42,256 bases of DNA from Acidobacteriota bacterium (GTDB lineage: Bacteria; Acidobacteriota; UBA6911): the NCBI GenBank assembly GCA_017860135.1, contig JAFNAG010000057.1:1-42256 (forward strand), read 5' to 3'. Position numbers and translations under genes: made by a program. The notes beneath the pieces are model-generated. The model worked only from the letters and a program-made list of their open reading frames with translations, was not told where the DNA came from and did no database searches. Numbering within the stretch: position 1 is the stretch's first letter; each line of letters begins with the position of its first letter. Shown here piece after piece: positions 7,830-16,916 of the stretch.

Positions 7830-10238
7830 TTATTGCTGGCGCAAGGAGACCATAGGATCGACTCTGGCCGCGCGACGCGCAGGAATATAACTGGCGAAAA
7901 GGGCCACGGCGATGAGCAGGAGTGCCGTTCCAGCCAGCGCGACTGGATCAGCCGGGCTGACCTGGTAGAGTGCACCGCGCAGGGAATAACTCGCGGAGAG
8001 AGCCAGCGGCAAGCCTATGCCGGCGCCCAGGAGCGCGAGCACCAGCCCCTGGCGCAGGACAAGGCGCACTGCGTCGCTGCGCTGCGCCCCGAGAGCCATG
8101 CGCAGGCCTATTTCGCGCGTGCGCTGGCTGACCGTATAGGAGACGATACCATAGAGTCCGAAGGAGGCCAGAATCAAACCGAGCAAGCCGAAGGCGCCCA
8201 TGAACGATGCCAGCATTTCCTGGTCGTACAGCCCTTGACGAATGACCTCCCTCAGCGTGTTGATGAGAAAGGGAGATACGCTTCTGTCGAGTGCATGAAT
8301 TGCCTGCCGCAGCGGGCCTGCCAGCACGCCCGGATTGCCGTCGGTTTCCACCAGCAGGGAAAGCTCGCCGCCGAAACCGCGGACAAGAGGCTGATAGAAG
8401 TAAGGCTCGGGATTTTCGCCGATTCTGTTGATGGGGCCGTCCCGCGCGATCCCGATCACGGTGAATGCATCCGTCTGTGGCGGAATGCCGATGCGCAGGA
8501 CCTGCCCCACAGGATCCGCACCGGGCCAGACACTTCCGGCGAATGTCTGGTTAATAATCACCACCCTGGCGCGCGAATCGATGTCCTGTGGCGTAAAGGC
8601 CCTTCCCCTGAGGATCGAAATTCCCATAGCCTGGAAAAAGCCTGCATCCACGCTGTTGTTCTTGATGTTCCTGGCATTCTGCTCTCCCGGAATCGATACC
8701 GGCTGACTGATGCCGCCGCCCGAAAGGCTGAGGGGCAAGCGCCTTGCAAGGCTTACGCTCCTTACCCCGGGCAGCACCCGGACCCTTTCCTGCAGCTTCT
8801 GAAAAAAGGCGTGGGCTCTGCTCTCGTCATATCCGTACATGCCCAGCGCAGTCTGCACCACGAGCATGTCCTTATTCTCGAACCCGACATCCGCTCGCAG
8901 GCTGCGTGTGAAGCTCTTCACCAGCAAGGCAGACTGGCTCAAGAGGACAAGCGAAACGCAAAGCTGGCCGACAACCAGAGCATTGCGGCCCAAGTGCCTC
9001 CGGCCACCCTGCCCGCCGGATGCCGATTCGTTCAGCAGGGGCACGAGATCGATCCTGGAAGCATGAAGGGCGGGTATTAGGGCAAAAACCAGCGTAGTGA
9101 GAAATGCCAGGCCGACGGTGAAGATGAGGGTTCTTGCATCGGGAGCGATTTCCGGAAAGACTCGTATGGGTGCCGGGGGCAGGAGCGCCGGAAGAGCCTG
9201 TACCGCCCATTTTGTCAGCAGCATGCCGACCGCGGCCGCTACCAGCGACAGGACGAGGCTCTCAGTGAGCAGTTGGCGTGTGAGCCGAAGACGGCTGCCG
9301 CCAAGCGCCAGGCGCACGGCAATCTCCTTGCGGCGCGTCTGGGACCGCGCCAAAAGCAGGTTGGATACGTTTACGCAAGCGATGAGCAGGATCAGCCCCG
9401 TCATGGACATACTGATGAGACCGAGGGTGCCGAACCTGTCCATATAGTCTTTGCCTTCGAGAGCGATGCTTGCTCCCAGGATCTTTGGCGCCGCGGGATC
9501 GCTACGGGTCAGCCGGCGCACAATGGTATCCACTTCCGCCTGGGCCTGCACAATCGGAACGCCGGCAGCCAAGCGCCCGATGAGATCGAAGCCTTCGGCT
9601 CTCGGTCCAGAAAGAGGCGCGCCCCAGGTTTCCGCGGGATACCAGACATCCGTAACGGCGGAAGGCCGATTCGTCCCGCCAAAGCCATTCGGTGCGATGC
9701 CGATGACAGTGACCGGTCGCCTGCTGAGCTCAATCGTCCTGCCGACCGCCGCGAGGTCTCCGCCGAAACGGCTTTGCCAAAGCCTGTAGCTCAGGATCGC
9801 AACCGGCAATGTTGTATCTTCGTCCCCATAGCCAAAAAACCGCCCCGCGTGAGGCCTGACGCCGAGAACGGAAAAATAATTTCTGGTGACGACTTCTGCG
9901 CGCAAAATCTCGACACTCTCGCCGTTGTCAAGGAGTGCCCCATGCCGCGAAGTACCGATGATTCCGGACAGAGATTGGCATTGATCCCGGAGCTCGAGAT
10001 ATTCAGGATTAGGCAGAGAGTGCAACGGGCCGCCCTTTTCTGTCTGGATCCTGAACAACACAAGCCGATCGGGCTGCTCCACCGGCAACGGCCGCAGGAT
10101 CATTCGATCCACAACGCAAAAAATAGTGGAATTCAAACCGATCCCCAGCGCCAGCGAGATGACGGCGGTTGCCGCAAAGCCCGGATTCTTAAATAGTAAT
10201 TTTAAGCCGAACCGGATATCCAGCCAAAGACTCTGCAT
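7830..10238 (-). CDS. ADOP-family orphan ABC-type permease (MacB/FtsX-like), copy 2
   Basis: The protein has 802 residues from ATG 10238, with GGGGAG seven bases upstream. It has the same architecture as copy 1. There is a short amphipathic start, a first membrane segment (FAATAVISLALGIGLNSTIF), a MacB-type extracytoplasmic domain, a block of four segments around residues 275-450 with the loop RRKEIAVRLALGGSR, a second extracytoplasmic domain, and three C-terminal segments with TREIGLRMALGAQ. It ends in ARRAARVDPMVSLRQQ, the ending expected for this family. The overall motif layout is shared with copy 1, but the sequences are clearly divergent, so this is not a recent duplication. No ATPase gene is adjacent. 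The likely role is envelope transport or stress, and the substrate is unknown. Confidence 0.9.
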   Translation of the reverse strand: MQSLWLDIRFGLKLLFKNPGFAATAVISLALGIGLNSTIFCVVDRMILRPLPVEQPDRLVLFRIQTEKGGPLHSLPNPEYLELRDQCQSLSGIIGTSRHGALLDNGESVEILRAEVVTRNYFSVLGVRPHAGRFFGYGDEDTTLPVAILSYRLWQSRFGGDLAAVGRTIELSRRPVTVIGIAPNGFGGTNRPSAVTDVWYPAETWGAPLSGPRAEGFDLIGRLAAGVPIVQAQAEVDTIVRRLTRSDPAAPKILGASIALEGKDYMDRFGTLGLISMSMTGLILLIACVNVSNLLLARSQTRRKEIAVRLALGGSRLRLTRQLLTESLVLSLVAAAVGMLLTKWAVQALPALLPPAPIRVFPEIAPDARTLIFTVGLAFLTTLVFALIPALHASRIDLVPLLNESASGGQGGRRHLGRNALVVGQLCVSLVLLSQSALLVKSFTRSLRADVGFENKDMLVVQTALGMYGYDESRAHAFFQKLQERVRVLPGVRSVSLARRLPLSLSGGGISQPVSIPGEQNARNIKNNSVDAGFFQAMGISILRGRAFTPQDIDSRARVVIINQTFAGSVWPGADPVGQVLRIGIPPQTDAFTVIGIARDGPINRIGENPEPYFYQPLVRGFGGELSLLVETDGNPGVLAGPLRQAIHALDRSVSPFLINTLREVIRQGLYDQEMLASFMGAFGLLGLILASFGLYGIVSYTVSQRTREIGLRMALGAQRSDAVRLVLRQGLVLALLGAGIGLPLALSASYSLRGALYQVSPADPVALAGTALLLIAVALFASYIPARRAARVDPMVSLRQQ

Positions 10239-10633
10239 GGCAACTCCCCGTCATTCTGCACAGATGAGTGGTGATCACACCTGCTCGTATAACGCATCTT
10301 CACCGGAATAGGTTCCATCCCCGTTCATCGGCGATGGTAGTGACGCCCGACAACGCAACGCTGATCCCCTGGACGCTTCATAAACCGCGTCCGCCCGCAC
10401 ACAATCATCCGATACGCCGCCCGATGGATCTATAGACTTGACTGAAGAATCTGTCTACCACCTCCCCTGCGATTATTCCTGACCAGCAACCCTATTCCAT
10501 TCCGTTGCGAATGGCCCCGTTTCAATCCGCTGATGACAGGATGGGGCACTTGTACGCGAAGCGCACAAAGCGCCCAACAGTGGAAACATCCCTTCACAAG
10601 CTTGTGATCCGTCAATAGCGTGGAGACCCAGTT
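10239..10633. other. intergenic stretch, nothing recognised
   Basis: This 395-base gap separates the divergently transcribed ADOP permease 2 and the small secreted protein at 10634. I find no plausible gene, RNA or clear repeat. Promoters for both directions presumably lie here, but I cannot place one with confidence. Confidence 0.4.
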
Positions 10634-10915
10634 ATGACATCCAAGATTTGGCACGGCATTGCATGTTTGTTAATTCTGTCATGCGCGGCGCTTGGATTGA
10701 CGCAAGAAGGCCGCTTGATATTCAAGCCTGTACTCACCCTTGATCTGTCGGATGTGACAGTAGAAGCTGTCCTGACTGCGATTGCCAAGAGATACGGCGG
10801 AGACTGTTGCTGGACCGTGGAGTATTATTCTGAAGCAAATCGATTCGAAGATTCTCTTCTGACATTCTTCGTTCCGAAGGGAATTCGTGTCTCAGCGGGT
10901 CCACGAAGCAATTAA
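10634..10915 (+). CDS. small exported protein with STN-like segment
   Basis: The 93-residue protein starts at ATG 10634 with GGAG about ten bases upstream. Residues 1-23 form a signal peptide (MTSKIWHGIACLLILSCAALGL). Residues about 33-55 (VLTLDLSDVTVEAVLTAIAKR) resemble the secretin/TonB short N-terminal (STN) domain, which occurs at the front of outer-membrane secretins and TonB receptors. No secretin or receptor follows, so this is either a stand-alone periplasmic protein or the front of a truncated gene. Two adjacent cysteines follow (GGDCCW). Function unknown. Confidence 0.45.
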   Translation: MTSKIWHGIACLLILSCAALGLTQEGRLIFKPVLTLDLSDVTVEAVLTAIAKRYGGDCCWTVEYYSEANRFEDSLLTFFVPKGIRVSAGPRSN

Positions 10916-11247
10916 GCTGCGCATAAAATATTGAAGCTTGCGGATTTATTACAGCCAGGCAGCCTGCTCTAAGCCTACCTATGTGCCTGTCGGCGTATAG
11001 TCGGAACAAGCTGCAGTTTTGCATTGCAGCCTGCCCGTCTGCACCTGCTATAAAGAGCCGACCAGCAGCGCGACAAAATTCTCCACTCGGTGTCGCTCAC
11101 GTTCCGTCCAGGTCTGAGCGAAGTGGGCTGACTCTGTGATGGCAACAATGAGGAGAGCCGTAGTGCACCGATGCGTTTTCTGGTACAGCAGATCGACGCC
11201 AATCCAGCGAAGGCAGCCGATTCCCTCGCCTGACTGGCGAGAGCGTG
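10916..11247. other. intergenic stretch between convergent small genes
   Basis: No supported gene lies in this 332-base gap. A stop-free leftward frame from 11247 to 11048 has no start codon of its own, so I do not call it. No clear inverted repeat or terminator was seen. Confidence 0.4.
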
Positions 11248-11460
11248 CTACTCCTTCACACTGCGCCCCCGCAGCCTTCTTTGAGCGAAGCTGCCCAGAA
11301 GGGCACCCAGCGTCGCCAGGATAATCGAAAGCACTATCAGGGCAATACTGGCAACAGCATCCGTGTATCCCTCAGAAGGCGGGCGACTCGGAACAATGAA
11401 GGCATAATAAATAATTACTGCGGCAACCATCCCTGCGATAAGGCCTATTCTGGCCCACAT
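11248..11460 (-). CDS. small two-helix membrane protein, unknown function
   Basis: The 70-residue protein starts at ATG 11460, with GAAAGGA about eight bases upstream. It consists of two transmembrane helices (residues about 4-23 and 35-58) joined by a short polar loop (PSRPPSEGYTD). A basic cytoplasmic tail, QRRLRGRSVKE, suggests both ends face the cytoplasm. It lies 98 bases downstream of the M16 protease gene on the same strand and could be cotranscribed with it. No family recognised. Confidence 0.65.
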   Translation of the reverse strand: MWARIGLIAGMVAAVIIYYAFIVPSRPPSEGYTDAVASIALIVLSIILATLGALLGSFAQRRLRGRSVKE

Positions 11461-11558
11461 TGTGCAATCCTTTCTTCTGGCCCGGGACGAAGGATTCTTG
11501 TGACTCTCACGAATGGGTGCGATTCGCCTTCGGAGATCACGGGTCTGCCTTCCTTATT

Positions 11559-14495
11559 TCAAGCAGCCGGTTGAAGGCTTATGACGGGTAGTTCCTCCCG
11601 CTCCTCTTGCTTCGAAGCTGCGTCGTTCTTCGATTCCGGAAAGAGTGTCACCTTCACAAAGCTATCCGTGTTGAGATACGCGCGGGCAGCCTCCAGAATC
11701 ATCTCCGCATTGAGGGTCTTGTAATACTCCGGCAGATTGAAATATTCCCCGAGATCCTGAGGCACCTGATACCGAAGATAGATCTGTCCCAGCAAATAAC
11801 TGTTCTGTTTGACGTTCGTTTCGAAATCCCGGACCAGCGCCTCCCTGACATCGCTGACCTGCTTTTCGCTGGGGCCGTTCTTTTTCAGATTCTCGATCTC
11901 CTGGAAAATAACCTTTACCAGCTCATCCGTGCGCTTCGGATTGCAGCCGAACCGGATCGCGAAGGAATACTCTTGGCGCGGGATGATCGTGTAGCCCGGC
12001 GACACGCTGACACCATAGGTCCCGCTCAGCTCTTCGCGCAGCACCTCGCGCAGCTTCGTGTCCAGAACCATTCCCATCGCGCGGATCGCAACCCGATGGT
12101 CGCGATCATACTGGAACGGTCCCGTAAACACGATTGCCGCCTGGCTCTGCGGCTCGATTCCCTTGTTCACCGACTTCTCGACCACGCCCTTCGGCGGGCG
12201 GATTCCCACGTCTCTCCAGGTTTCTTTCCGGTGCAGCGCCGGCAGTGACGCGAGGTATCTCTCGGCAAAGGGTCTCATCGTCTCGAGGTCGAAACTTCCG
12301 ACGAACACGAACGTGAAGTCGCTGGCGTCGGCAAAGCGATCCTTGTAGAAAGCGAGAGATTGCTCGAGATTCATCCGGTCGATCATTTCCACGGTCATCA
12401 TGCGTGCACGAGGGTGATCCTGCGACAGTGCCGACTGCAGGGTTTCGCTGAATGCATAGCCAGGGCTGGCCTGCTGGTTTGCCAGGACCGCTTTCCCCTG
12501 CGCCTTGTTCGCGGCGAACGCCTCAGCGTCCGCGCGCGGCGCCGTAAACCTCAGGTAAATGAGCTGGAACAAGGTTTCCAGGTCTTTCGGAGAACAGGCG
12601 CCGCTCAGGCCTTCTTCCAATTCTCCTATCAAGGCGCTTACCGATGCGATCTTTCCGGCAAGCACTTTCCTGAGATCAATCGCGCTGAATTTCCCCAGCC
12701 CGCTGACGGACATCACCTGGGCGGCGGTCCTGGCCGGAATGAAATCCTCCTCGCGGGCCAGCGACGTCCCACCGGGACTCGTCGCCCGGAACACGATCTC
12801 GTCCATCTTGTAGTTTGTCGGCTTGAGCACGACTTTGACCCCGTTCGATAACCCCCACTCGGTTATGCCGAACGCTTCCTTGCTGGTTGTATTGAGGATC
12901 TTTCCCGGCGCGGGGATTTTGTCGAGGAGCACCGCACCCGCTACCGTGTCGACGTAAGCGGTAATCTCCTTTGCTCCGATCCCCTTGACCACGCCGGCAA
13001 GCCTGGTTTCGTCCGGCACGACTGCGCCGGCTTTGTCAGGAGCACTGACCATCACAACCCGACTCGCGTCCTGCGTCCACACCTTTCCGACTTTGTTGAC
13101 CTCATCGAGCGTGATCTCCGGCAGGAACCGTTGGTGGAGCGAGTACTCCAGAGCCGGACCGGGCAAGGTTTCCTTTTGCGTGAAATTCCGGACAAGCTCG
13201 TCGGCAAGTGCCCTCGACTCGTGCTTGTCCTTCTCAGCCAGATACCGCTCGTACGTGCGCACCGTTTGCTGCTTCTGGCGCTCGAGTTCCGTCGCGGTAA
13301 AGCCGAAACGCGAAACCCTGGCGGCCTCGATCAGGAGCGCCTCCAGCGCACTGTCGATGTTCCCTTCTTTCGGGATCGCATTCAACATGGCGGCTTCCTT
13401 CGTGCGCACGAAGATCGACAGGCCGGCAGCAGCCATTACAAAAGGCGCGTCAGGCTTCTGGGTAAGGTCGGTCAGGCGGCGGCTGAGCATGCCGGCAGCA
13501 AGCCGGTCCACGATCTTCTCCCGGTAGGCGCCGACGGTGCCTTGTTCGCGGAGCGGCAGCTTGTTGTACACGGAGACCTGCGTCATTGTGGCCTCTTTGT
13601 CGGTGGCCACGGTATAAAGCGTGTCCGCATGGTCGGGAACGTTGTATGTCGGCCGCAGCCTCGGGACTTTCGGCGCGGGAATCGATGCAAAGTGCTGCTT
13701 GATGAGGCCCTCCACCACGGTGTTGTCGAAATCACCAACGGCAACAACGGCCATCTGGTCGGGCCGATACCAGTCCTGATAAAAGCGTTTGAGCGCATCG
13801 TGTTTGAATGTCTCGATGCTTTCCCTGGTGCCGATGGGGAGGCGCCCGGCATAGCGGGCGTTCTTCAGCAGGATCGGAAATTGCTTTTCCTGCATGCGGG
13901 CGTTGGCGCCTCTCCCCAGCCGCCACTCCTCGACAATCACGCCGCGCTCCTTGTCGATCTCGGCGGGAAGGAAGGATAAATTGTGTGCCCAGTCTTCAAG
14001 GACCAGAAACGCCTTGTCCACCAGCTCCGGCTTGTCCGTGGGGATTTGAAGCATATAGACTGTCTCGTCGAAACTGGTGAAAGCGTTGATGCTGGGGCCC
14101 GCGCGCATGCCGATCGACTCCATGAACTGCATAACTGACGGTCCGGGAAAGTGGGAAGTGCCGTTGAAGGCCATGTGCTCGACGAAATGCGCCAGCCCGA
14201 GCTGGTCATTATCTTCGAGTATGGATCCCGCATTCACCGCGAGGCGAAGCTCCGCCCGATTCTCGGGCAATCTGTTATTCCGAACGTAATAGCGGAGCCC
14301 GTTGGGAAACCTGCCGATCGTGATCTGCGGATCGACTGGCATCGCATCGGTGAGCGACAGGCTCTTCGCCAGGGTTTGTATCTGCGCTTCAGCCTGAACG
14401 GAAATTGCGGCCAATCTGGGCCCTGCAGCGCTCAGGCAGAATGCAGCCACAAGGGCAGACAACAACAATACATGTACATTTCTGCGCGTACCCAT
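11559..14495 (-). CDS. M16 family (insulinase-like) zinc metallopeptidase, exported
   Basis: The protein has 978 residues from ATG 14495, with AAGGAGG eight bases upstream. A longer in-frame opening to 14738 has no such site and would bury the signal peptide (MGTRRNVHVLLLSALVAAFC). The inverted zinc motif HxxEH is present as H103-F-V-E106-H107. The downstream glutamates in ERGVIVEE (183-190) supply the third ligand. A second M16 domain without a zinc motif fills the C-terminal half, giving the clam-shell pitrilysin layout in one chain. It should degrade peptides in the periplasm. Family members of about 950 residues are the norm, so the gene appears complete. It is followed on the same strand by the two-helix membrane protein. 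Confidence 0.93.
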   Translation of the reverse strand: MGTRRNVHVLLLSALVAAFCLSAAGPRLAAISVQAEAQIQTLAKSLSLTDAMPVDPQITIGRFPNGLRYYVRNNRLPENRAELRLAVNAGSILEDNDQLGLAHFVEHMAFNGTSHFPGPSVMQFMESIGMRAGPSINAFTSFDETVYMLQIPTDKPELVDKAFLVLEDWAHNLSFLPAEIDKERGVIVEEWRLGRGANARMQEKQFPILLKNARYAGRLPIGTRESIETFKHDALKRFYQDWYRPDQMAVVAVGDFDNTVVEGLIKQHFASIPAPKVPRLRPTYNVPDHADTLYTVATDKEATMTQVSVYNKLPLREQGTVGAYREKIVDRLAAGMLSRRLTDLTQKPDAPFVMAAAGLSIFVRTKEAAMLNAIPKEGNIDSALEALLIEAARVSRFGFTATELERQKQQTVRTYERYLAEKDKHESRALADELVRNFTQKETLPGPALEYSLHQRFLPEITLDEVNKVGKVWTQDASRVVMVSAPDKAGAVVPDETRLAGVVKGIGAKEITAYVDTVAGAVLLDKIPAPGKILNTTSKEAFGITEWGLSNGVKVVLKPTNYKMDEIVFRATSPGGTSLAREEDFIPARTAAQVMSVSGLGKFSAIDLRKVLAGKIASVSALIGELEEGLSGACSPKDLETLFQLIYLRFTAPRADAEAFAANKAQGKAVLANQQASPGYAFSETLQSALSQDHPRARMMTVEMIDRMNLEQSLAFYKDRFADASDFTFVFVGSFDLETMRPFAERYLASLPALHRKETWRDVGIRPPKGVVEKSVNKGIEPQSQAAIVFTGPFQYDRDHRVAIRAMGMVLDTKLREVLREELSGTYGVSVSPGYTIIPRQEYSFAIRFGCNPKRTDELVKVIFQEIENLKKNGPSEKQVSDVREALVRDFETNVKQNSYLLGQIYLRYQVPQDLGEYFNLPEYYKTLNAEMILEAARAYLNTDSFVKVTLFPESKNDAASKQEEREELPVISLQPAA

Positions 14496-14739
14496 GTGCC
14501 AGACCTCCTTGAATGGATCGCAAAGCTGCTGAATCGGTGATGAAATTATATCACCCCTCGCCAGGCAAATCTCCAGTAAGTGTCTCCCGTATGGGAGATT
14601 CGCACATGAGGATGCATCCATCACAATATTGGCACCATTCATCATGCTTCTTCCGGGAAGCCAAGGGGAAGAAACCATTACGCGCTGCCGCATGCGCGGC
14701 CGCGGCATCGTGAGCCATATTTGCTTGATGGGCGCCACG

Positions 14740-14985
14740 CTAGATTAAGATGTCATGAGCGGCAACTGGCGCATTACAGAAGTGCCCCTTCCGTATGGCC
14801 AGATAAATATAGATCCGGAAGATCGCCAGAACCAGAAACATGACCGGCAGATGCGACAGGAGGAAGATTTCCGGGAACGCGGCGCCCTGCTCAACGATAG
14901 GAAGCGGCCGCGCGGTCGCAGAGGCGCCGACGTCGTAAGATTTTCGTTTGTGCTTGCCTGGCCGGATGGAAAAATCAGAATACAC
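14740..14985 (-). CDS. possible small membrane protein (weak)
   Basis: A GTG-started frame of 81 codons lies upstream of the M16 gene on the same strand. Residues about 40-65 (FLLSHLPVMFLVLAIFRIYIYLAI) form one convincing hydrophobic helix, and a positively charged RKGHF follows. The first 30 residues are basic and low in character. A GGATAGAGT sequence before the GTG is only a weak ribosome site. I recognise no family. An alternative is the decayed end of a larger membrane gene. The remaining DNA between 14496 and 15059 shows nothing else I can support. Confidence 0.3.
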   Translation of the reverse strand: MYSDFSIRPGKHKRKSYDVGASATARPLPIVEQGAAFPEIFLLSHLPVMFLVLAIFRIYIYLAIRKGHFCNAPVAAHDILI

Positions 14986-15059
14986 ACTCTATCCAAGTCG
15001 GTTTATACTGGTATCCGGAACGAGGCGGATTCCGGACACTTTCAGAAAGGGGGAGAAGC

Positions 15060-15563
15060 ATGGGGACCAGAGGGCGCGAGATCATCGGGATGAATGTGGA
15101 CGAGTTGCTGAAGATGCTGGATGAAGCGTTCGCCAGCGAGTGGCTTGCCTATTATCAGTACTGGCTTGGCGCCAAGCTGATCAAGGGCCCGATGAAAGAC
15201 GCCGTCGCCGCGGAACTCAACCTGCACGCCACCGAAGAGCTGAATCACGCCAACCTGCTCGCTGCCCGCATTATCCAACTCGGAGGCAATGCGGTCACCG
15301 ACCCCAGGCGCTGGTTCGACCTCAGCCCGTGTACCTATGAGTCTCCCGACGACCCGTACGTCGCGGTTCTGCTGGACCAGAATATCGCGGGAGAGCAGTG
15401 TGCTATTTCCGCGTACAAGCGGATCATGGACGCGACGAAAGACAAGGACATGGTGACCTACAACCTCGCGCTGACCATCCTGGAACAGGAGGTCGAGCAC
15501 GAGGAGGACCTTCAAAGCCTGAAAGAAGACCTGGAATTGATGGTGTCCAGAGCAAACCGGTAG
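15060..15563 (+). CDS. ferritin-like (bacterioferritin/Dps-type) di-iron protein
   Basis: The 167-residue protein starts at ATG 15060, after AGGGGGAG. It is predicted to be a four-helix bundle. The expected iron ligands recur at helix positions: Glu in FASEWLAYYQYW (residue about 27), Glu/His in ATEELNHANLL (about 58-62), Glu in IAGEQCAISAYKRI and the EQEVEHEEDL cluster (about 142-151). Proteins of this class oxidise and store iron or protect against peroxide. The helix lengths fit the ferritin-like domain seen in archaeal-type DpsL and bacterioferritin relatives. I cannot say which. The thioesterase gene follows 66 bases downstream on the same strand. Confidence 0.8.
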   Translation: MGTRGREIIGMNVDELLKMLDEAFASEWLAYYQYWLGAKLIKGPMKDAVAAELNLHATEELNHANLLAARIIQLGGNAVTDPRRWFDLSPCTYESPDDPYVAVLLDQNIAGEQCAISAYKRIMDATKDKDMVTYNLALTILEQEVEHEEDLQSLKEDLELMVSRANR

Positions 15564-15629
15564 GGCGGAAACGGATTTCTTCCATGAAACGAGTGCCGCC
15601 TCGCAGGAGGAGGCCAGGGACAGAGATAT

Positions 15630-16115
15630 ATGAGCGGCAAGGCCATTCAGGACTTTTACCCCACCGATGTCAGCTACTGTTACGGCTGCGGGCGCCTCAA
15701 CGAACACGGGCATCGCATAAAGACACACTGGGACGGCGACGAAACCGTCACCATGTTCACGCCGCAGCCATTTCACATCGCGATACCCGGATATGTTTAC
15801 GGCGGCCTGCTGGCGTCGCTGGTCGATTGTCATTCGACAGGAACAGCTGCGGCGGCCGCTTACAGGGCCGAAAACCGCGAGCCGGGAACCGATCCGCCGT
15901 TCCGGTTCGTGACTGCTTCGCTCAAGGTGGACTACCTCAAACCGACACCGCTGGGAGTGCCGCTGGAAATCCGCGGCAGAGTCGTGGAAATCAAGGGGAG
16001 GAAGGTGGTCGTAAGCGCCGCCATCTCCGCACGCGGAGTAGTCTGCGTCCGCGGAGAGGCTGTGACCGTGCAAATGCCGGAGCAGATGCTGGCAGAGAAA
16101 GGCGCCACGACCTGA
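15630..16115 (+). CDS. PaaI/4HBT-type hotdog thioesterase
   Basis: The protein has 161 residues. The N-terminus carries CYGCGRLNEHGHRI, a Cys-rich opening common in one PaaI-like subgroup. The hotdog helix follows as GYVYGGLLASLVDCHSTGTAA, where Asp is the expected catalytic acid. Strands then read TASLKVDYLKPTPLG and VVVSAAISARG. The likely reaction is hydrolysis of an acyl-CoA. The natural acyl group cannot be told. An AGGAGG sequence lies too far upstream to be the site, and GGGACAG is nearer. The gene probably shares a transcript with the ferritin-like gene. Confidence 0.8.
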   Translation: MSGKAIQDFYPTDVSYCYGCGRLNEHGHRIKTHWDGDETVTMFTPQPFHIAIPGYVYGGLLASLVDCHSTGTAAAAAYRAENREPGTDPPFRFVTASLKVDYLKPTPLGVPLEIRGRVVEIKGRKVVVSAAISARGVVCVRGEAVTVQMPEQMLAEKGATT

Positions 16116-16172
16116 CTGAGAGCCGCCGATTATAACGGTGCAATCGAGAAGGCGGCCAGCGCCGGGCCGCGA

Positions 16173-16229
16173 TGGAGCGCGGGCCTCCCGCCCGCATCTC
16201 CACCTTTGCGGGCGGGGCGCCCGCGCACC
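16173..16229. repeat. GC-rich palindromic repeat, copy 1
   Basis: TGGAGCGCGGGCCTCCCGCCCGC and GCGGGCGGGGCGCCCGCGC form an imperfect inverted pair with an 11-base loop. Related pairs occur at 24093-24230 and 31080-31140. It lies between the converging thioesterase and thymidine kinase genes and could also act as a terminator hairpin for either, though no T run follows. Confidence 0.55.
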
Positions 16230-16283
16230 GAGGCAGGACCTCTCCATCGGCGGAGCGATTCATCCTGATACAGCCGCCAGACT

Positions 16284-16898
16284 TCAGGGGGCTCCTGTCC
16301 CGTTCGACGCCCGCGTGGAGGTCGGCGCGGTCTCTCTGGCCAGGTTCGGTTCAAAACAACGGCGGCAGCGGGCCTCATACATGCCGCCGGCGCCGACCAC
16401 GATCAGTTCATCGCTGACGACCAGGCGCTGCGTGTGTTTCGCAGGGTTTCCGCACTGCATGCAGATGGCGAGTGTTTTGGTGATCTCGTCGGCGACGGCC
16501 AGCAGGTCCGGTACAGGATGGAACGGCCGACCGAGGTAGTCGGTGTCAAGCCCGGCAATGATGATGCGCTTGCCCAAGTCCGCGAGCCGCACCACCAGGT
16601 CCACCAGCCCGTTTCCCAGGAACTGGCTTTCGTCGATCCCGATGACCTCGGTGCGCAGATCGAGGGCCGCCTCGAGTTCTGCCGCATCTTTTACGCTCGC
16701 GGAGCGGATCTTCAATGCACTGTGCGAGACGATATGGTCTTCAGCGAAACGCTGATCGATCGCCGGCTTGAAAATCTGGACTCTCTGCCGTGCGATTTCC
16801 GCCCTTCGCAGGCGGCGGATCAGCTCCTCGCTCTTGCCGCTGAACATGGGTCCGCATATGACCTCGATCCAACCCAGATTCCCCTTGGCGAAATTCAT
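16284..16898 (-). CDS. tdk: thymidine kinase (type II)
   Basis: The 204-residue protein starts at ATG 16898, with AAGGAGAG upstream. It phosphorylates thymidine with ATP to dTMP in the cytoplasm (EC 2.7.1.21). The P-loop GPMFSGKS lies at residues 16-23. The Walker-B-like strand is [10 protein letters not shown], with the catalytic Glu. The lasso-type loop reads [13 protein letters not shown] zinc ribbon is formed by CMQCG and CRRC. Size and order match bacterial type II kinases. Upstream on the same strand is a broken adenosine deaminase, 18 bases away, so both were one operon within the nucleoside salvage island. A ten-residue tail ([12 protein letters not shown]) past the zinc ribbon is of low complexity. 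Confidence 0.95.
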   Translation of the reverse strand: MNFAKGNLGWIEVICGPMFSGKSEELIRRLRRAEIARQRVQIFKPAIDQRFAEDHIVSHSALKIRSASVKDAAELEAALDLRTEVIGIDESQFLGNGLVDLVVRLADLGKRIIIAGLDTDYLGRPFHPVPDLLAVADEITKTLAICMQCGNPAKHTQRLVVSDELIVVGAGGMYEARCRRCFEPNLARETAPTSTRASNGTGAP

Positions 16899-16916
16899 GG
16901 TGCTCTCTCCTTGGAT

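Noticed and set aside
7755-9080. 441-codon and nearby 307-codon frames opposite ADOP permease 2
   Set aside because: Antisense shadows without start signals; the permease frame carries signal, membrane and family motifs.
11048-11247. Stop-free leftward frame with a stretch resembling the opening of RelE/HigB-type toxins (VAITESAHFAQTWTERER)
   Set aside because: No start codon or ribosome site, no antitoxin gene, and only about 30 residues of vague similarity. Kept only as a note.
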